Of a DNA stretch of 64,000 bases, positions 21,643 through 32,834 are shown in pieces. Position 1 is the stretch's first letter. Each line of letters opens with the position of its first letter. The stretch is from Apoda limacodes. Its lineage: Eukaryota > Arthropoda > Insecta > Lepidoptera > Limacodidae. The position numbers and the translations under genes are program-made. The stretch covers positions 17,848,205-17,912,204 of the forward strand of contig OX291558.1 in the NCBI GenBank assembly GCA_946406115.1, read 5' to 3'. Below the pieces are notes generated by a model. It made no database searches and was not told the DNA's origin. It saw only the letters and a list, made by a program, of their open reading frames with translations.

Positions 21643-21860
21643 CTTAAGCTACTTTTGGGCTAGTAAGTTATTAAATTATACTAGGGGGTAATAAGCCAGG
21701 CCTAAAGGGGCGTGTTAAACATCTGTAAGCCTGACCTCTTCACAAGCATAAAATATTGTATGTCAGTGTCATCTTGTGTTGTGCTTACTTACTTGTAATA
21801 CTTGTTTTTACACTATAACTACGTTATACAGTTTACGTTGAATCCTGTTTAATATGTTAT
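21643..21860 (+). mobile_element. Copia polypurine tract and 3' LTR start
   Basis: After the MITE the Pol frame resumes briefly. A purine-rich GCCTAAAGGGGCG then leads directly into TGTTAAACATCTG at 21713, a plausible LTR 5' end (TG). The LTR end is not clear to me; I place it tentatively before 21880. No second LTR is in the window. Confidence 0.6.
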
Positions 21861-21949
21861 TTTATTTAATGCCCGAGATTTCGATCGAAAAGGGTAATTT
21901 ATAAAGATCAATTTAGTATATTTTAATTTAAAAAAAAAGACGAAGATAA

Positions 21950-22200
21950 AATAAAAATCGGTCAAGTGTGTTCCGTGCACCGTGGGTTTTGTACCACTTA
22001 CGTAATTAACGAACACAAACAAAAACAAAAAGTGTGCCGCTAAGCTCTCACCCATCCAATGACTGACCAAGTCCGACGTTGCTTAGCTTCAAATAGTTTC
22101 CAATAAACAAATTTGTCCAATAAAAAACAAACTAAGGAAATGTGCCTGTTGGCAGTCCCCTACCCATCTACTGGCCACGCTCGACGTTGCTTAAACGCTT
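21950..22200 (-). mobile_element. SINE-like repeat with 5S rRNA-like head (two heads)
   Basis: In reverse complement, 22010-22090 reads AAGCTAAGCAACGTCGGAC, TTGGTCAGT and TTGGATGGGTGA. These resemble the internal promoter of insect 5S rRNA (box A, intermediate element and box C). It then runs into GTACAAAACCCACGGTGCAC and the GGCCAAGTGCGAGTC-type block (about 21957). A second 5S-like head, TTTAAGCAACGTCGAGCGTG and then AGATGGGTAGGGGACTGCC, lies at about 22150-22197. I infer a SINE3-like family. Confidence 0.65.
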
Positions 22201-22494
22201 ACTTTCATGACATTAACGTTGACATTAAAAAATCTCATATTTTACTTTATGCGGTTGATAAAGAAATCAATAAAGAAATTGATCTTTATAAATGACTTGT
22301 TCGCTCGAGGTCATAAAATACATTTTTTTACGTGTCGCAGGTTTGATTCTTGGCTCAAACAACTAGATAATCCGAAAATCTTTAAATGCAGTTTTACTTA
22401 TTTTGAAAGATACGACTAAAGAAATGTTTCCTTTCACTAAGATTTACTATCTTCAATTTATTCAGGGTACTTTACATTATAAAAATCCATAATC

Positions 22495-23040
22495 CATTCT
22501 AATATTATAAATGTAAAAGTAACTGTAACTGTATGACTGTCTGTTATCTCTTCAAGCTTAAACCGCTGTACCCAATAAGATGAATTTTGTCATGGACATA
22601 ACCTGAGTCCCGAGAAATGACATAGGCTAAATAATAACGTCAAGTGTGAGTCTGTTTTTTTTTATAATTCTGGAGTTGCCGTTGAAATCCTACCCCAATA
22701 ACCGAATTTAGGGCAGGTGAAACCGCGGGCAAAAGCTAGTAATATTATAAATGCGAAAGTAAATTTTTATGTTTGGCTTTTCTTCATTTCGCAACGGAGC
22801 AGTCATCTGAGCTGAAATTTGCACAGGAATTAGTTGAAAAGCGAAAAAGGCCAAGGGCTACTAATAAGTAGTAATAGTAGCCCGGAAAATTCAAGAAATC
22901 CCGCAGGAATAATTACAACAGAATTTCACGTAGACGAACTATACCCACAGCAAGTATAGCTTGCTGTACCAAATTCCTTCATACAGGAATTGCCGTAGGA
23001 ATTCCACGCCGATATAACTAAATTTAGCCCAGGCTAACGC
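22495..23040 (-). repeat. Two adjacent RTE-tail-like repeats, reverse
   Basis: The first copy (about 22497-22740) begins TAATATTATAAATGTAAAAG and ends GCGGGCAAAAGCTAGTA. The second (22741-23035) begins ATATTATAAATGCGAAAGTA, diverges in the middle (GGAGCAGTCATCTGAGCTGA), and ends in GAATTCCACGCCGATATAAC. The shared junction suggests that one copy inserted at the end of another. Confidence 0.6.
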
Positions 23041-23628
23041 TTTCAACTAAATAAAAAAAAACAGTTGGTTGGTTTAAAAAAAAACTTTTTTAGTTATTAT
23101 CGACTCTCAAATAAGAAATAACAAACTTTATCCTTTACGAAATCTTTACCTATCCAGACTTTAGTTAAAAGTAGTCTCGTCAAGATACTTAAAGTCTAAG
23201 AATAAAAATAAATAAAAAGAAGCGAATCGCTAGAAGTTTTCCTGTTAATACGGAGCTAATATCGTCTTATAAAACTTGTGCATTAAATTACAACAACAAA
23301 TTACTATTGCTTGATAACATAGAAGTGAAATGAATTGCTTTATTTCTTAAAAATAGGATATTATATCACTTTACTTAAAGTAAATAAACTATTACTTACT
23401 TGTTTCTACCGTTTAGGAATCAAAATGGCGTTCTGGAGAAAAGAAACGGTGAAAGAAACTTCCCAGCAGTCGCTTTTTTAAATTTTAATTAGTATTACAA
23501 TAAAATTACTATCGAGTAAATAATTGTAACAACAATTTATTAAATCAAATGTGTTTTTATTATTAAGTTAGTCTTTAGTTGTATAATAATATTTTTTTAA
23601 AAGTTTCTGTTCTACAATTAAAAAAAAA
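23041..23628. other. LINE 3'-tail relic and AT-rich sequence
   Basis: About 23430-23590 includes AGAAACTTCCCAGCAGTC and a TTAGTATTACAATAAAATTA run. This resembles the region upstream of the tail of lepidopteran LINEs (compare 26770 and 57105). There is no coding frame. Confidence 0.4.
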
Positions 23629-24060
23629 ACCGGCCAAGTGCGAGTCTGGCTCGCGCACCGAGGAAAACCGTGCAAACTTATTATATGTTGTTGTATATTA
23701 TTAAAAATATTTCTATTTATATGATTTAACTAAAAATTTACGGTTTTGGAAATTTATCTGTACTATAAGACGTTGCTTCGTACCAAATTTCAAAATTCTG
23801 AGTTCACGGGAAGTACCCAGTAGGTTTTGATTTTCTTGCGAGTTTCGGAAAATTGCGACATAAACGGCTGTATCTTTTGATTGAAGTTTGATTTTTTTAC
23901 AGCTCTAAGGAACAGTAGACGTGAATATTTGATATAAATTTTAGCTTGATGCCTCCACGCTTTTTTGAGAAAAAGGTTCTTGACAGTCGGACAGACAGAC
24001 GTACAACAAAGTGATCCTATAAGGGTTCCGTTTTTTCCTTTTGAGGTACGGAACCCTAAG
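23626..24060 (+). repeat. GGCCAAGTGCGAGTC-type conserved interspersed repeat
   Basis: It starts AACCGGCCAAGTGCGAGTC and TGGCTCGCGCACCGAGG, passes ACAGTCGGACAGACAGACG, and ends GGGTTCCGTTTTTTCC, TTTTGAGGTACGGAACCCTA. The GGTTCCGTACC motif appears in opposite orientation at both ends. This is the longest and cleanest copy in the window. I regard it as the body of the family whose head is 5S-like. Confidence 0.7.
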
Positions 24061-24317
24061 AAACAAAAATTAAATACTTCTGCAGGATAAATTAATGTAT
24101 CTTAACTAAATTGCTTACTGTTTTTCATCTGCTGAAAGGAATAATTAATTATTGCTTTTATATTGACAATATTATCGGCGTATTTTATATCCATAAGTTC
24201 ATTTTCATTTTTAATATCAAGTCAAGTGATCACTGACATAATATGTATTTTAATATAAAATAAGCTGGGAGGGGTGAGAAGGAAAGAGGATAACTTTTTA
24301 TTCCGTTAAAGATTATA

Positions 24318-24730
24318 GACGAAAACATTGGGCAAGTGTGAGTAGGACTCGCGCACCGTGGGTTCTGTTCTGTACCACCATATTCTATAATCACATAGAC
24401 ATACATTGACTAACCACGTCAGTCACATTGCTTTACCATGCATCGTTTCCAATAATATATGTTGCTGAGTTTCCAAAAACTATTTCTAGTAGATACGTAA
24501 TGATATAGAGGACCCGCCTTTAATCTTAACTTTTTGAATTACATATGTATAATTTGTTAGATAGTCCGCCATTAAAATATATATTATGTAAAAAATCAGC
24601 CATCTTCCTGTTACGATTCAGAAGACAGAGCTCTTTACATAAGGTCAGACGGACAGACAACGTAGGCTTAGTAATAGGGAATAATAATAGGGTCCCGGGT
24701 TATACCCAATTGGGTACCAAAGGAACACTA
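24318..24730 (+). repeat. Second copy of the GGCCAAGTGCGAGTC-type repeat
   Basis: This is a diverged copy: GGGCAAGTGTGAGTAGGACT, CGCGCACCGTGGGTTCTG, later CAGACGGACAGACAACG, GGCTTAGTAATAGGGA and a final GGTACCAAAGGAACACTAAG. It corresponds more closely to the copies at 49738 and 57178 (TTAGTAATAGG block) than to that at 23626, so two subfamilies exist. Confidence 0.6.
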
Positions 24731-25067
24731 AGAAGATTTTGTCTGCGGTCAAAACTTGCAACCAGGTAATTTGAATTTTGCCAGAGAGATAGCTGCAGGG
24801 ACAGAGAATAACGTACAATACCTACATTCTATACCAGTTGATTAAGGGGACTGATATTCGCGCAATGATGACCGAATTCTGCGGGTTAATCACAGACATA
24901 ATATACCCGTAATTACTTCGTAAGGACCAGGCAAACAGCGAGCGTCGTATCATATTTTTGGCCAGCGCTAAAAATAATACCGTCGCAAGGTATGACCAAC
25001 GTGATTTCATTTACTAAACGCGAGTTATCAATCTTCTACGTTGTACTTTTAACTTTGTTTTATTTTT

Positions 25068-25608
25068 TACCACTAAGGTGGCAAACAAGCACACGGTCCG
25101 CATAATGGAAAGCGGTCACCGTGGCCTATGGACGCTTGCAACACCAGAAGTATCACTCGCGCGTTACCGACCCTTGAAAAATCCAATAACTTCTTTCTTG
25201 AAGAACCCCATACTGTAGTCATTAGAGAAAACCTTGGCAGGGAGCTCATTCCGCAACCCAAGCGTTCGCGGGAGGAAGTTTCTCTGAAAACGCACTGTAC
25301 GCGAACATTTAGGTTCTAAAGTGTGAGAATGAATTCCCTGTCTATGGCGAGCGGTGCGATGGTAGAAAGTAGCCGTGGGCATAATTTCGAACAATTCCTT
25401 AGAACACATCCCATTGTACAAGCGGTAGAACACACACAGGGAGGCAAAGTCTCTCCTCAGACTTATGGGTTCGATACGTCAAGTGAGTTTGGGATCGTCA
25501 ACAATTCTCACAGCCCGACGTTGAACCGAGTCAAAAGGTCCAAGCTGGTATCCGGGTGCACCTGCCCAGAGATGGCAGCAGTACTCCATATGGGGCCGAA
25601 CTTGCGAA
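25068..25608 (-). pseudogene. Fragment of the 14.9-kb LINE family, reverse
   Basis: The minus strand reads the RT C-terminal region: MEYCCHLWAGAPGYQLD, the YRLYNGMCSKELFEIMPTA frame (25164-25433), then the 3' UTR CACCTTAGTGGT at 25068-25080. It contains frameshifts and an in-frame stop after EPKCSRTVRFQ-type sequence diverges. It is truncated at 25608, where the sequence becomes AT-rich and unrelated. Confidence 0.85.
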
Positions 25609-26755
25609 CTTTATTAGCCAAATATTTACTTTTTATATCAATTTTGTAAATGTTAGTTACCAATAAATTCAAATGACATTGCTCAAATAGGTAAAAAAAT
25701 TGTATTACTATAATATACACAATAATACACTACCACAGATAGTTTTGAAACGAATTACTGTTTACTGTGTTTGAGTGAGTAAAATTTGTTTGCTGGTCAC
25801 AGGTGTGCCTAAACCCTAATTCTTAAGTATCTTTCAGGAAACGATCAAGAAGTTAAACGACCTAAATCTGTCTCCCGAGAGAATGACTCTATCGCGTCTT
25901 TCCCGAGTTTCCGAGTCACGTTCTGCGGAATTTGGCGGCAACTGCTTATATCTTTATTGTTGCTTTCTGTCTTAAGTAAATAGCTTGAGGCACTTTAATG
26001 TTTAACCTTAGATTAAAGGGCAAGTGCTTTATTGTTTAGAACTTCGTAATATATATGTATATGTATGTTTTCGTATATATATTTATATATGTGTGTGCAT
26101 AAGGTTAGTGGTAGCTTTGTGGTTTTAGTGTATGCCTCGCATTCTGAGGGATCGGGAGCATTATCTAAAATGAGTAAAAAAATTGGAAAGTATAAAATTT
26201 AATATTTAAAAGAAATGTTATTTTCTGAATGTTTTCGTCAGCCGCAGAGTCAGAGCAGCTGTTGATAGCCCCATTTGCTTAAACAGCCTTATTTTTAGAT
26301 TTAGACCCTCATTTTTTATGATTTGATTTTTGCGGCTACCAATTGTCATTTCACCCATTTTCTTTTTCACCCTGATTTAAAAAGGATGCTCATATAAGCC
26401 ATAAACTCAACTTTTTCAACAAACTCCTGCTTACTAGGAATATAAAATGAAGGGATATTAAAAGACTTGGCAGACGAACGTGACGCGGAGGATATTGTTA
26501 AGAAACGGGTCAGGTTATGTTTTATGATATGGCAATAAATCTGAAATTGGATGAAGTGAAGAATTGTGCCAATGAGCTTATTAAGTTATAGGTATTTGAA
26601 GACTATACGATAAAGTATAAATGGTAATTCTAGACATATTAACCGTAACTGTGAATAATGTATAAGTATTTAATACGCAAACATTATAAATTTTACTGGC
26701 CATAAATAAAAACCTAGTGAGATGTCTTTTTGAGATTAATTACAACAATTTGGCA
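25609..26755. other. No gene recognised
   Basis: About 25840-25985 is less AT-rich (TCTCCCGAGAGAATGACTCT, TTTCCGAGTCACGTTC) but codes for nothing that I recognise. 26040-26100 is a TA/TG-rich run. Confidence 0.4.
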
Positions 26756-27050
26756 AATCAAATAAAATAAAAGAGCTGGCAAGAAACTCAACTATTTAAA
26801 GTAGTAATACAATATATAATACATAGCATTTATTTTCTTTTTAATTATTTTTTAACATTTTATTAGTTTGTATTGATTTGAATTTTTTTTTTTCGTAATA
26901 AGTACTAGAATATGTGATTCTGTGTACATTTTATGACGATCCCATTCGTATATTCTTGTGAAATTTATGTTATAATTATTTGAGTTATACTCACTTAGGA
27001 TGTGTATACAAACTAATGGGGGATTAAATAAACTAAACTATAAAAACACT
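26756..27050 (+). repeat. LINE 3'-end relic
   Basis: The string GAGCTGGCAAGAAACTCAAC starts a region that ends in GGATGTGTATACAAACTAAT and GGGGGATTAAATAAACTAAA. This resembles a polyadenylated LINE 3' end. No frame is left. Confidence 0.4.
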
Positions 27051-27137
27051 TAGTGTTATTAAGAGGTAAGTAGTAAGCTACTAAAACATAGTTGTGATGC
27101 AAATGTCAATTATTATTTTTTTGTTTTTATTTAGCAT

Positions 27138-27322
27138 GGGGTGCAGCATGTGAAGACGAAGTACGTTTGGGTCACCGCTACGAGACCTGTATAGATACGC
27201 ATAGATATGAGTGTGGCCGCCGTAATCTACTTGCACCCACAATATCGACAGGTCCCTGCCATCAAGGCTATGAAGATATACTACATACACTGGCACGACT
27301 CACCAAATTGTGCTCAAAGTCA
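27138..27322 (+). CDS. Candidate cysteine-rich host exon
   Basis: A T-rich tract with TTTTATTTAG (about 27127-27136) looks like a splice acceptor. It is followed by an open frame in which the translation reads WGAACEDEVRLGHRYETC and then IDTHRYECGRRNLLAPT, later TGPCHQGYEDILHTLARL. Six cysteines fall in about 60 residues, with balanced polar composition unlike the AT-driven chance frames around it. The frame runs straight into the tail of a LINE at about 27323, so the exon end may have been lost or displaced. No family is recognised. It could be a terminal exon of a small secreted protein, or chance. Confidence 0.35.
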
Positions 27323-28127
27323 CAGTGAAAGTCAAAATGGTTTATTCAAATTAGGATTTTACAATCACTTTTGAATTGTCAAAGTTATAAAATACTATTT
27401 TTTGAAAAATATTTTTTTTTAATTTACCTATTGATAGCTTTTGAATATTATTAGGAACTTTGTTGTAAAAGTGTGTACATTGCCCCATAAAATAGTTACT
27501 TATTTTTTGTAGACGTGTATCATGCACAAACAGCTTATTTTTACTTTTAGTATTTACTTTGTGAACGTCACTTTTCTTGCTGAAACTATTGATATTTTTA
27601 TGTACATATAAAAGATTTTCATATATGTACTGCGACGCTAAAGTTAAAATTTTTACTTCCCTAAACCTATTCCTCAGAGATATCCTAGATCCTAATTTAT
27701 AAATAGCACGAATTGCCCTTTTTTGTAACAAAAATATTGTATTTACATCAGCAGCGCTACCCCACAAAAGGATACCATATGTCATTAAACTATGGAAATA
27801 GCTAAAATATACTATTTTTGCATTGTCGTCATCGGTCAATTGTCTTATTTTTTTGATCGCAAACACAGCAGAGCTAAGTTTTTTAGCTAGGTTATGAATA
27901 TGAGGACCCCATTGAAGTTTGGAGTCCAACGTTATACCAAGAAAGACTGTGGAATTAACAAGTTCTAATTGCTCGCCATTAATATTAATACATGTCTGTA
28001 TCTGACTAACATTTGGTAATTTAAATTTAACACACTTAGTTTTTTTTTCATTAAGTAACAAATTATTAGCGTTAAACCAATTTTCAATTTTAAAAAGGGC
28101 ATTATTTAATTCATCATAACATGTCTG
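27323..28127 (-). pseudogene. LINE of the TTTGAC-tail family, RT C-terminal part
   Basis: The minus strand encodes NWFNANNLLLNEKKTKCVKF, GITLDSKLQWGPHIHNLAKK, YGILLWGSAADVNTIFLLQK and FMGQCTHFYNKVPNNIQ. This is the RT thumb and C-terminal region of a Jockey/CR1-group LINE very common in Lepidoptera. The tail CATTTTGACTTTCACTGTG is at 27323-27341. The frame is intact from about 28127 to the stop at 27351, but the catalytic palm lies beyond the truncation. Near the end it reads KKNIFQKIVFYNFDNSK instead of the usual KAYYN, so the 3' coding end is altered. Confidence 0.88.
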
Positions 28128-29165
28128 TCATCTCTTAACCTGAGACATTATACCTGACAGAACTAGTGCAGTCATTGAAGCGTTATTGCTCCGAATTTTT
28201 TTCACTGTAAACCTTTGTGCATGAAATTTTGGAACAAGGCTCATCCTATCTTTAACTTCAATAATGAAAATTATCTGAACTCCGCACCCACCCAGGGGGT
28301 GGTTGCCACCCCTTCTCGGTGGTGTAAATTTTTTTTCAAAATAACCTCGGATAGAAAGCCGAGGTAATTTTTTAAGAAAAAAATGTTCTATAAAGTTTTT
28401 CAAAAAACTCAATACTTTTCAAGCTATTGGCAATTGTAAATTCGGAATTTTTTCATCTGTTTTTTGAAAATATGTCCAAGAATATGCATTTTAACGAAAA
28501 TTTTATTGAACAATATTGTAGCAGGTAAAAAACTGAACAAATCAGTTTTTTATAAAGTGTTCTAAGTGCAATATTAAGCTAGATATTAAAGATCAAAGCC
28601 GTTTTTTATTTTGTCTGATATTTAATCGATGTATTCAATGCCATCTCGCGAGCAGATACATTTTATGGATTCTAATGAAATAAGGTTTTGTAGTTCTTGA
28701 AATAAGCTTTAAAACGAGCACAAAAAAGTCTTTTACATGTAAAATGAGTGGGCGATTTAAAGAAAAATTAATTTTACAAAAACCACCTTCTTTTCATAAT
28801 ATCTCAAAAATGATGAAATATACGTATAAAAGTATAATGATAAAAATGAAGGTCTTTTTCTGATAAAAAATTTGTTATTTTTTTCTGTCACAAAAAAATT
28901 TACGAAAAAATTATTGTTTAAAGAGCGCTTTTGCGATTGTTTTCGTTCAATGATTGTACTAAACAAAACACCATAAACGAACGCATAACAGTCTGTTACA
29001 TATGATACTAAAGTTTTAATATTTTTAAAACCAATGCAAAACGAACAGATTAGAGATAACAAAGTAAACGAAAATAAAGATTCTGCATCCCAAAACGAAC
29101 GCGCCCTAAATTCAAAATTTAATGTGCGCTTAAGGTACGATTAACAAAGTTGAAAGGGACTTTGA
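28128..29165. repeat. Unclassified repeat-like segment with a GGGTGGTTGCCACCCC hairpin
   Basis: 28285-28325 holds CACCCAGGGGGTGGTTGCCA and CCCCTTCTCGGTGGTG, self-complementary blocks often seen in arthropod repeats. AACCTCGG and CCGAGGTAATTTTT form another small stem (about 28344-28370). The rest is AT-rich with long T and A runs; the minus-strand frames are not convincing proteins. The family is unknown to me. Confidence 0.4.
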
Positions 29166-30343
29166 CCATCGTTCAATTACTTTGACCAAAATTCAATTAG
29201 ACTATTCAAAAATTTCAAATATTAAAACACTATTTAATTGGTTATATTTTTTATTTATCCCCTTTCAATTATATTATATGTTTATAGATAACGCTTATGT
29301 TTATGTATATAATAGTTTGAGTTTGTTAAAGAATGTTTTTAATAGTTTGATCTTTACAGAAATATATTTTCTACTAGTATAAGCGTATTGCTACTTATAC
29401 GCGTACCAAACAAACAGTCACTTACATTATCTGAAAAATATAGCGTCAAAAGAAACATATTACTCTGGTAAAAGAAATATAGTAGCAGCAGATATAAAAT
29501 ACTTGTTATTCCGTTGATAAATATTGAGTTGTTTTTCACGCTGAAATCTATTTATTCAGAGTTATTCGTCTACAGTGACTGTACAAATTATCTACTTATA
29601 TTTCGCTTTCATATTTCCCTATTAATGTTTCTTGTTGGTATATAAGCTCTTACGTAAATAGGTCAAGGGGTTTTTTCACTTCAACCATAAATTTCTTTGA
29701 GGAAAATCTTTTATTTCCAATGACTACAGGTTAGATAGTGATTTTTGCCGTTTGTTTACTGTGTTTATGAATGTAAAATGTTGGATAACTTTTTTGCAGT
29801 TTTTTTTTGTAAAGATTAATATACATATAGAATAATATATAAGGACAGAGAGTGGATTTTGTAAGATGGTTTAGATGGTGAAGGTTAATCCCAAAAATCA
29901 CTGTTCTAGTAAGTATTTCATACAATTATTAAAAAATCTCTTCGGTTTTAGATTAACTATTTAAAAAATTGAAATGATAACCTTGTTTTTAATTTTTCAA
30001 CACTTATTATTACAATTGGTTTGGAAGATGTGCTTTTTCAAGTTTTGTAGTTCACTTTCACAAGACATGTAGTCAGCAACGTAAATGGAGTGTTCAGCGA
30101 TCTGGGACGTCAACAGAGTTTTTTAACTGGTGGATGGTAATGTGCAGTGATAATATGTAATGTTTAATGTCCACGTCACGTGCACGTCGGTTGTTGTTCA
30201 AAATGTTACTATTAAAGCTGTTGATGAAAACGTATAAAAACTTCTAACAAATAGTTATCAAATCTATTTGATGTGTGTTAAAGTAAATAAATGTGTTAAT
30301 AAAAGACCGTTAAAAAGGTTCTTTTTTGCAGGCAAAAGTATTT
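29166..30343. other. No gene recognised
   Basis: Very AT-rich. Short hydrophobic frames on both strands look like chance translations of T-rich DNA. 30160-30200 has CACGTCACGTGCACGTCGG, an E-box-like dense patch with no context. Confidence 0.4.
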
Positions 30344-30571
30344 AAAATCTGACTGTAAATTAAGTTATGAAAACTTAATTTAAAATCTGACTGTAAATTA
30401 AGTTATGAAAACTTAATTTAAAATCTGACTGTAAATTAAGTTATGAAAACTTAATTTAAAATCTGACTGTATATTAAGTTATGAAAACTTAATTTAAAAT
30501 CTGACTGTATATTAAGTTATGAAAACTTAATTTAAAATCTGACTGTAAATTAAGTTATGAAAACTTAATTT
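30344..30571. repeat. 38-bp tandem array, 6 units, each with a hairpin
   Basis: The unit is AAAATCTGACTGTAAATTAA followed by GTTATGAAAACTTAATTT. Each unit contains AAATTAAGTT and its complement AACTTAATTT, separated by about 5 bp, so every repeat can fold. In two units the first arm reads TATTAAGTT. The array is otherwise almost uniform, suggesting recent amplification. Confidence 0.95.
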
Positions 30572-30924
30572 ACAAATTAAACGTCTGAGTAAAATGAAAC
30601 ACTTAACAAAAGAACCAATTAGCGGAAAATTAAAATGAAACCTGATTCTGATTAAAGAAAAATGGAAGTGGTTATGATGGATGAAAATATAAAATGTGAA
30701 AATGTTATAATTTTATACCTTTGTGTTGTAGCAAGTTATTTAGTTGAATTGCGTAAGATAAGTCAATATTTTCTTGATGTAATTTTCTGTACAGGAATTT
30801 TAATTACATAAAAGAAAGAAAGATTGCTTGTAAAGGTCATTACCCTACAATGTATTGCTTGTTTTTTGACACATTTTTCACGTTCTAATTTTAATTCCTT
30901 CAAGTTTCGTAAATCATTCTTATC
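30572..30924. other. No gene recognised
   Basis: The AT-rich flank of the array. A weak minus-strand frame (30763-30987) runs into the next repeat and is not supported. Confidence 0.4.
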
Positions 30925-31290
30925 CATACTAATATTATAAATGCGAAAGTAACGCTGACTCTCTTGCTGTCCGTCTGTCCTCTTCACGCTTAACTACCGA
31001 TTAGGATGAAATTTGGCATGGAGATAGTTTGTCACGAGAAAAGACATAGGTTACTTGAGAACATCAACGAATTCCTGTAATGAAAATTTCTATAATGAAG
31101 GTGTTTCACTTGAAGTCCTACACCGATAACCGATTTAGGGCTGGTAAAATTGCGGGCAAATTTGGCATGCAGATAGTTTGATTTCCGGGGAAGGACATAA
31201 GCTACTTGACAACGTCAAGTGTGAGTCGGTTTTTTTTCTATAATTGAGAAGTTGCCGTTATAATTCTATACCGCGGGCAAACGCTAGTTT
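30925..31290 (-). repeat. RTE-tail-like repeat, reverse, with a partial second copy
   Basis: It starts CATACTAATATTATAAATGC and GAAAGTAACGCTGACTC and runs to GATTTAGGGCTGGTAAAATT. At GCGGGCAAATTTGGCATGCA (about 31152) a second truncated copy begins, ending CCGCGGGCAAACGCTAG at 31287. Confidence 0.65.
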
Positions 31291-32834
31291 TTTATATATA
31301 GGTAGGCATTTAAGTAACTTAACAGAGCGAAATAGCTTGTTACTACGGGGCATTATCCTACTACCTACTCATGTAGCTTATCGTTTATGCATTTTATATG
31401 TGTAACGTACTAGTTTAATGTGATGCCATACCCAAACGAGTTAAGTTTGCAAAAATTTGATTAATTTTTTTATAGTCCCGAGACACTTTTTCACATGAAT
31501 AAAATATATGTTAGTGTTCAAACCTTAGTTAAGTGGATTTGCTAATGTTATAATAATTTGCCTATTAAAACATTTAGAAAATAAATTAATTCTGACCCTT
31601 ATTTTTGGGTTTTAATTCAATTTTTTTATAAAACTAAGAGTGATATTCTCTTCATTCTTATTTCATAAAATGTAATATAAATATGACCAACTAAATTTGC
31701 TAATTACATAGTTTTAATAAATATTTGAATTTTATACCGAGAAAATCGAGATTTTTAACGTACGGTCACGTGCTAGCGTCTATCGTACGTGGAACTGTGT
31801 CTCTTTGTGTGCTACAATAGTGTTATGTGTTTTTACATACTGGTCGAAACGGCACGCGTTTTCCTAAGGTATGCCATAACTTAAAATCACGTCACGTTGT
31901 ATTTTCTGCAAGGTCATAATCGCAATACGTGTTTCCTAAGATTTATATTTTTGACGCCAAATTTGCTTTTCTTGTGTTCACGCATATGGATTTAACTATA
32001 AAATCAAAGTTAACGAACTCAAAAATCGAGTAACATCAAAACATAGTTTTTAGTGGTTTAAAGCACGTATATTTGTTGCAAATTTGATGGCGAAACTATA
32101 GCAATAAAAAGATTGAAAAAAATATATGTTATAAAACTTGTTTTTGTCTAGTTCATTACCTTACTGAACGATTTTCATTTATTGTATTAAATGCAATAAA
32201 AGATCTGGAAGTGACAATTGTTTCAACACTTGTGCAAATTTTTAAAGCGTGTTTTGCATTTGCTTGTAGTGAAAGTTGGTTAAATAATTAGAATAGCTTG
32301 TTATCTAGTGCATTGACTCTAAGTTGTAACAAAAAGTCAAAAAATGTGACTACAAAACAGTAGTAACAATAATTACATACAAAAATACAAAGCTTTCTGG
32401 CCTATATCGCCCTCCTAAAATTCACCTACCTAAGTTTTAAAAAAAAGTAATATTATATATAAGTATTATCATTTATTCTATGGTATACTTGAGCAGTCTA
32501 AAGAATAAATTTAGTTCTATTTAGTCCCTGATATGTTCATAGTACCTAAGAATACCAACAAGTGAGCTAAGCAAATCGTTGCATAGGAGGCCATATTTAT
32601 TCCCGAGAAATCAGCTAGGTTGAAATGGAGTCTCAAAGTGTCTCTGTGGTGGTGGTGTGTGTCGGGTCGTTACGTTCCCTAAAACATGGTTGAGCGAAGC
32701 GATGGCTGATTCATGTGTCATACTCGTGAACGGGTGCCGCCTGTGGGGCTGGTCTGCTCCTGCAAACTTTTTTTTGTTTTGTTTATCAATACTGTGAGAC
32801 ACTGATTATTAGTGATGAATACATATATTTTTTT
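31291..32834. other. No gene recognised
   Basis: AT-rich with a few less AT-rich islands (31760-31960, with ACGGTCACGTGCTAGCGTC). The island near 32640-32760 has an open minus frame (32611-32802) with His/Pro-rich, unrecognised content. Confidence 0.4.

Noticed and set aside
22113..22295. Short plus frames near 22.1-22.4 kb
   Set aside because: They overlap the 5S-like repeat in the opposite sense and lack protein similarity.
28757..29062. Hydrophobic minus frame of about 100 codons
   Set aside because: It is translated from T/A-rich DNA inside a repeat-like segment and has no conserved motif.
30344..30571. CRISPR array
   Set aside because: The units are contiguous without unique spacers, and the DNA is eukaryotic.
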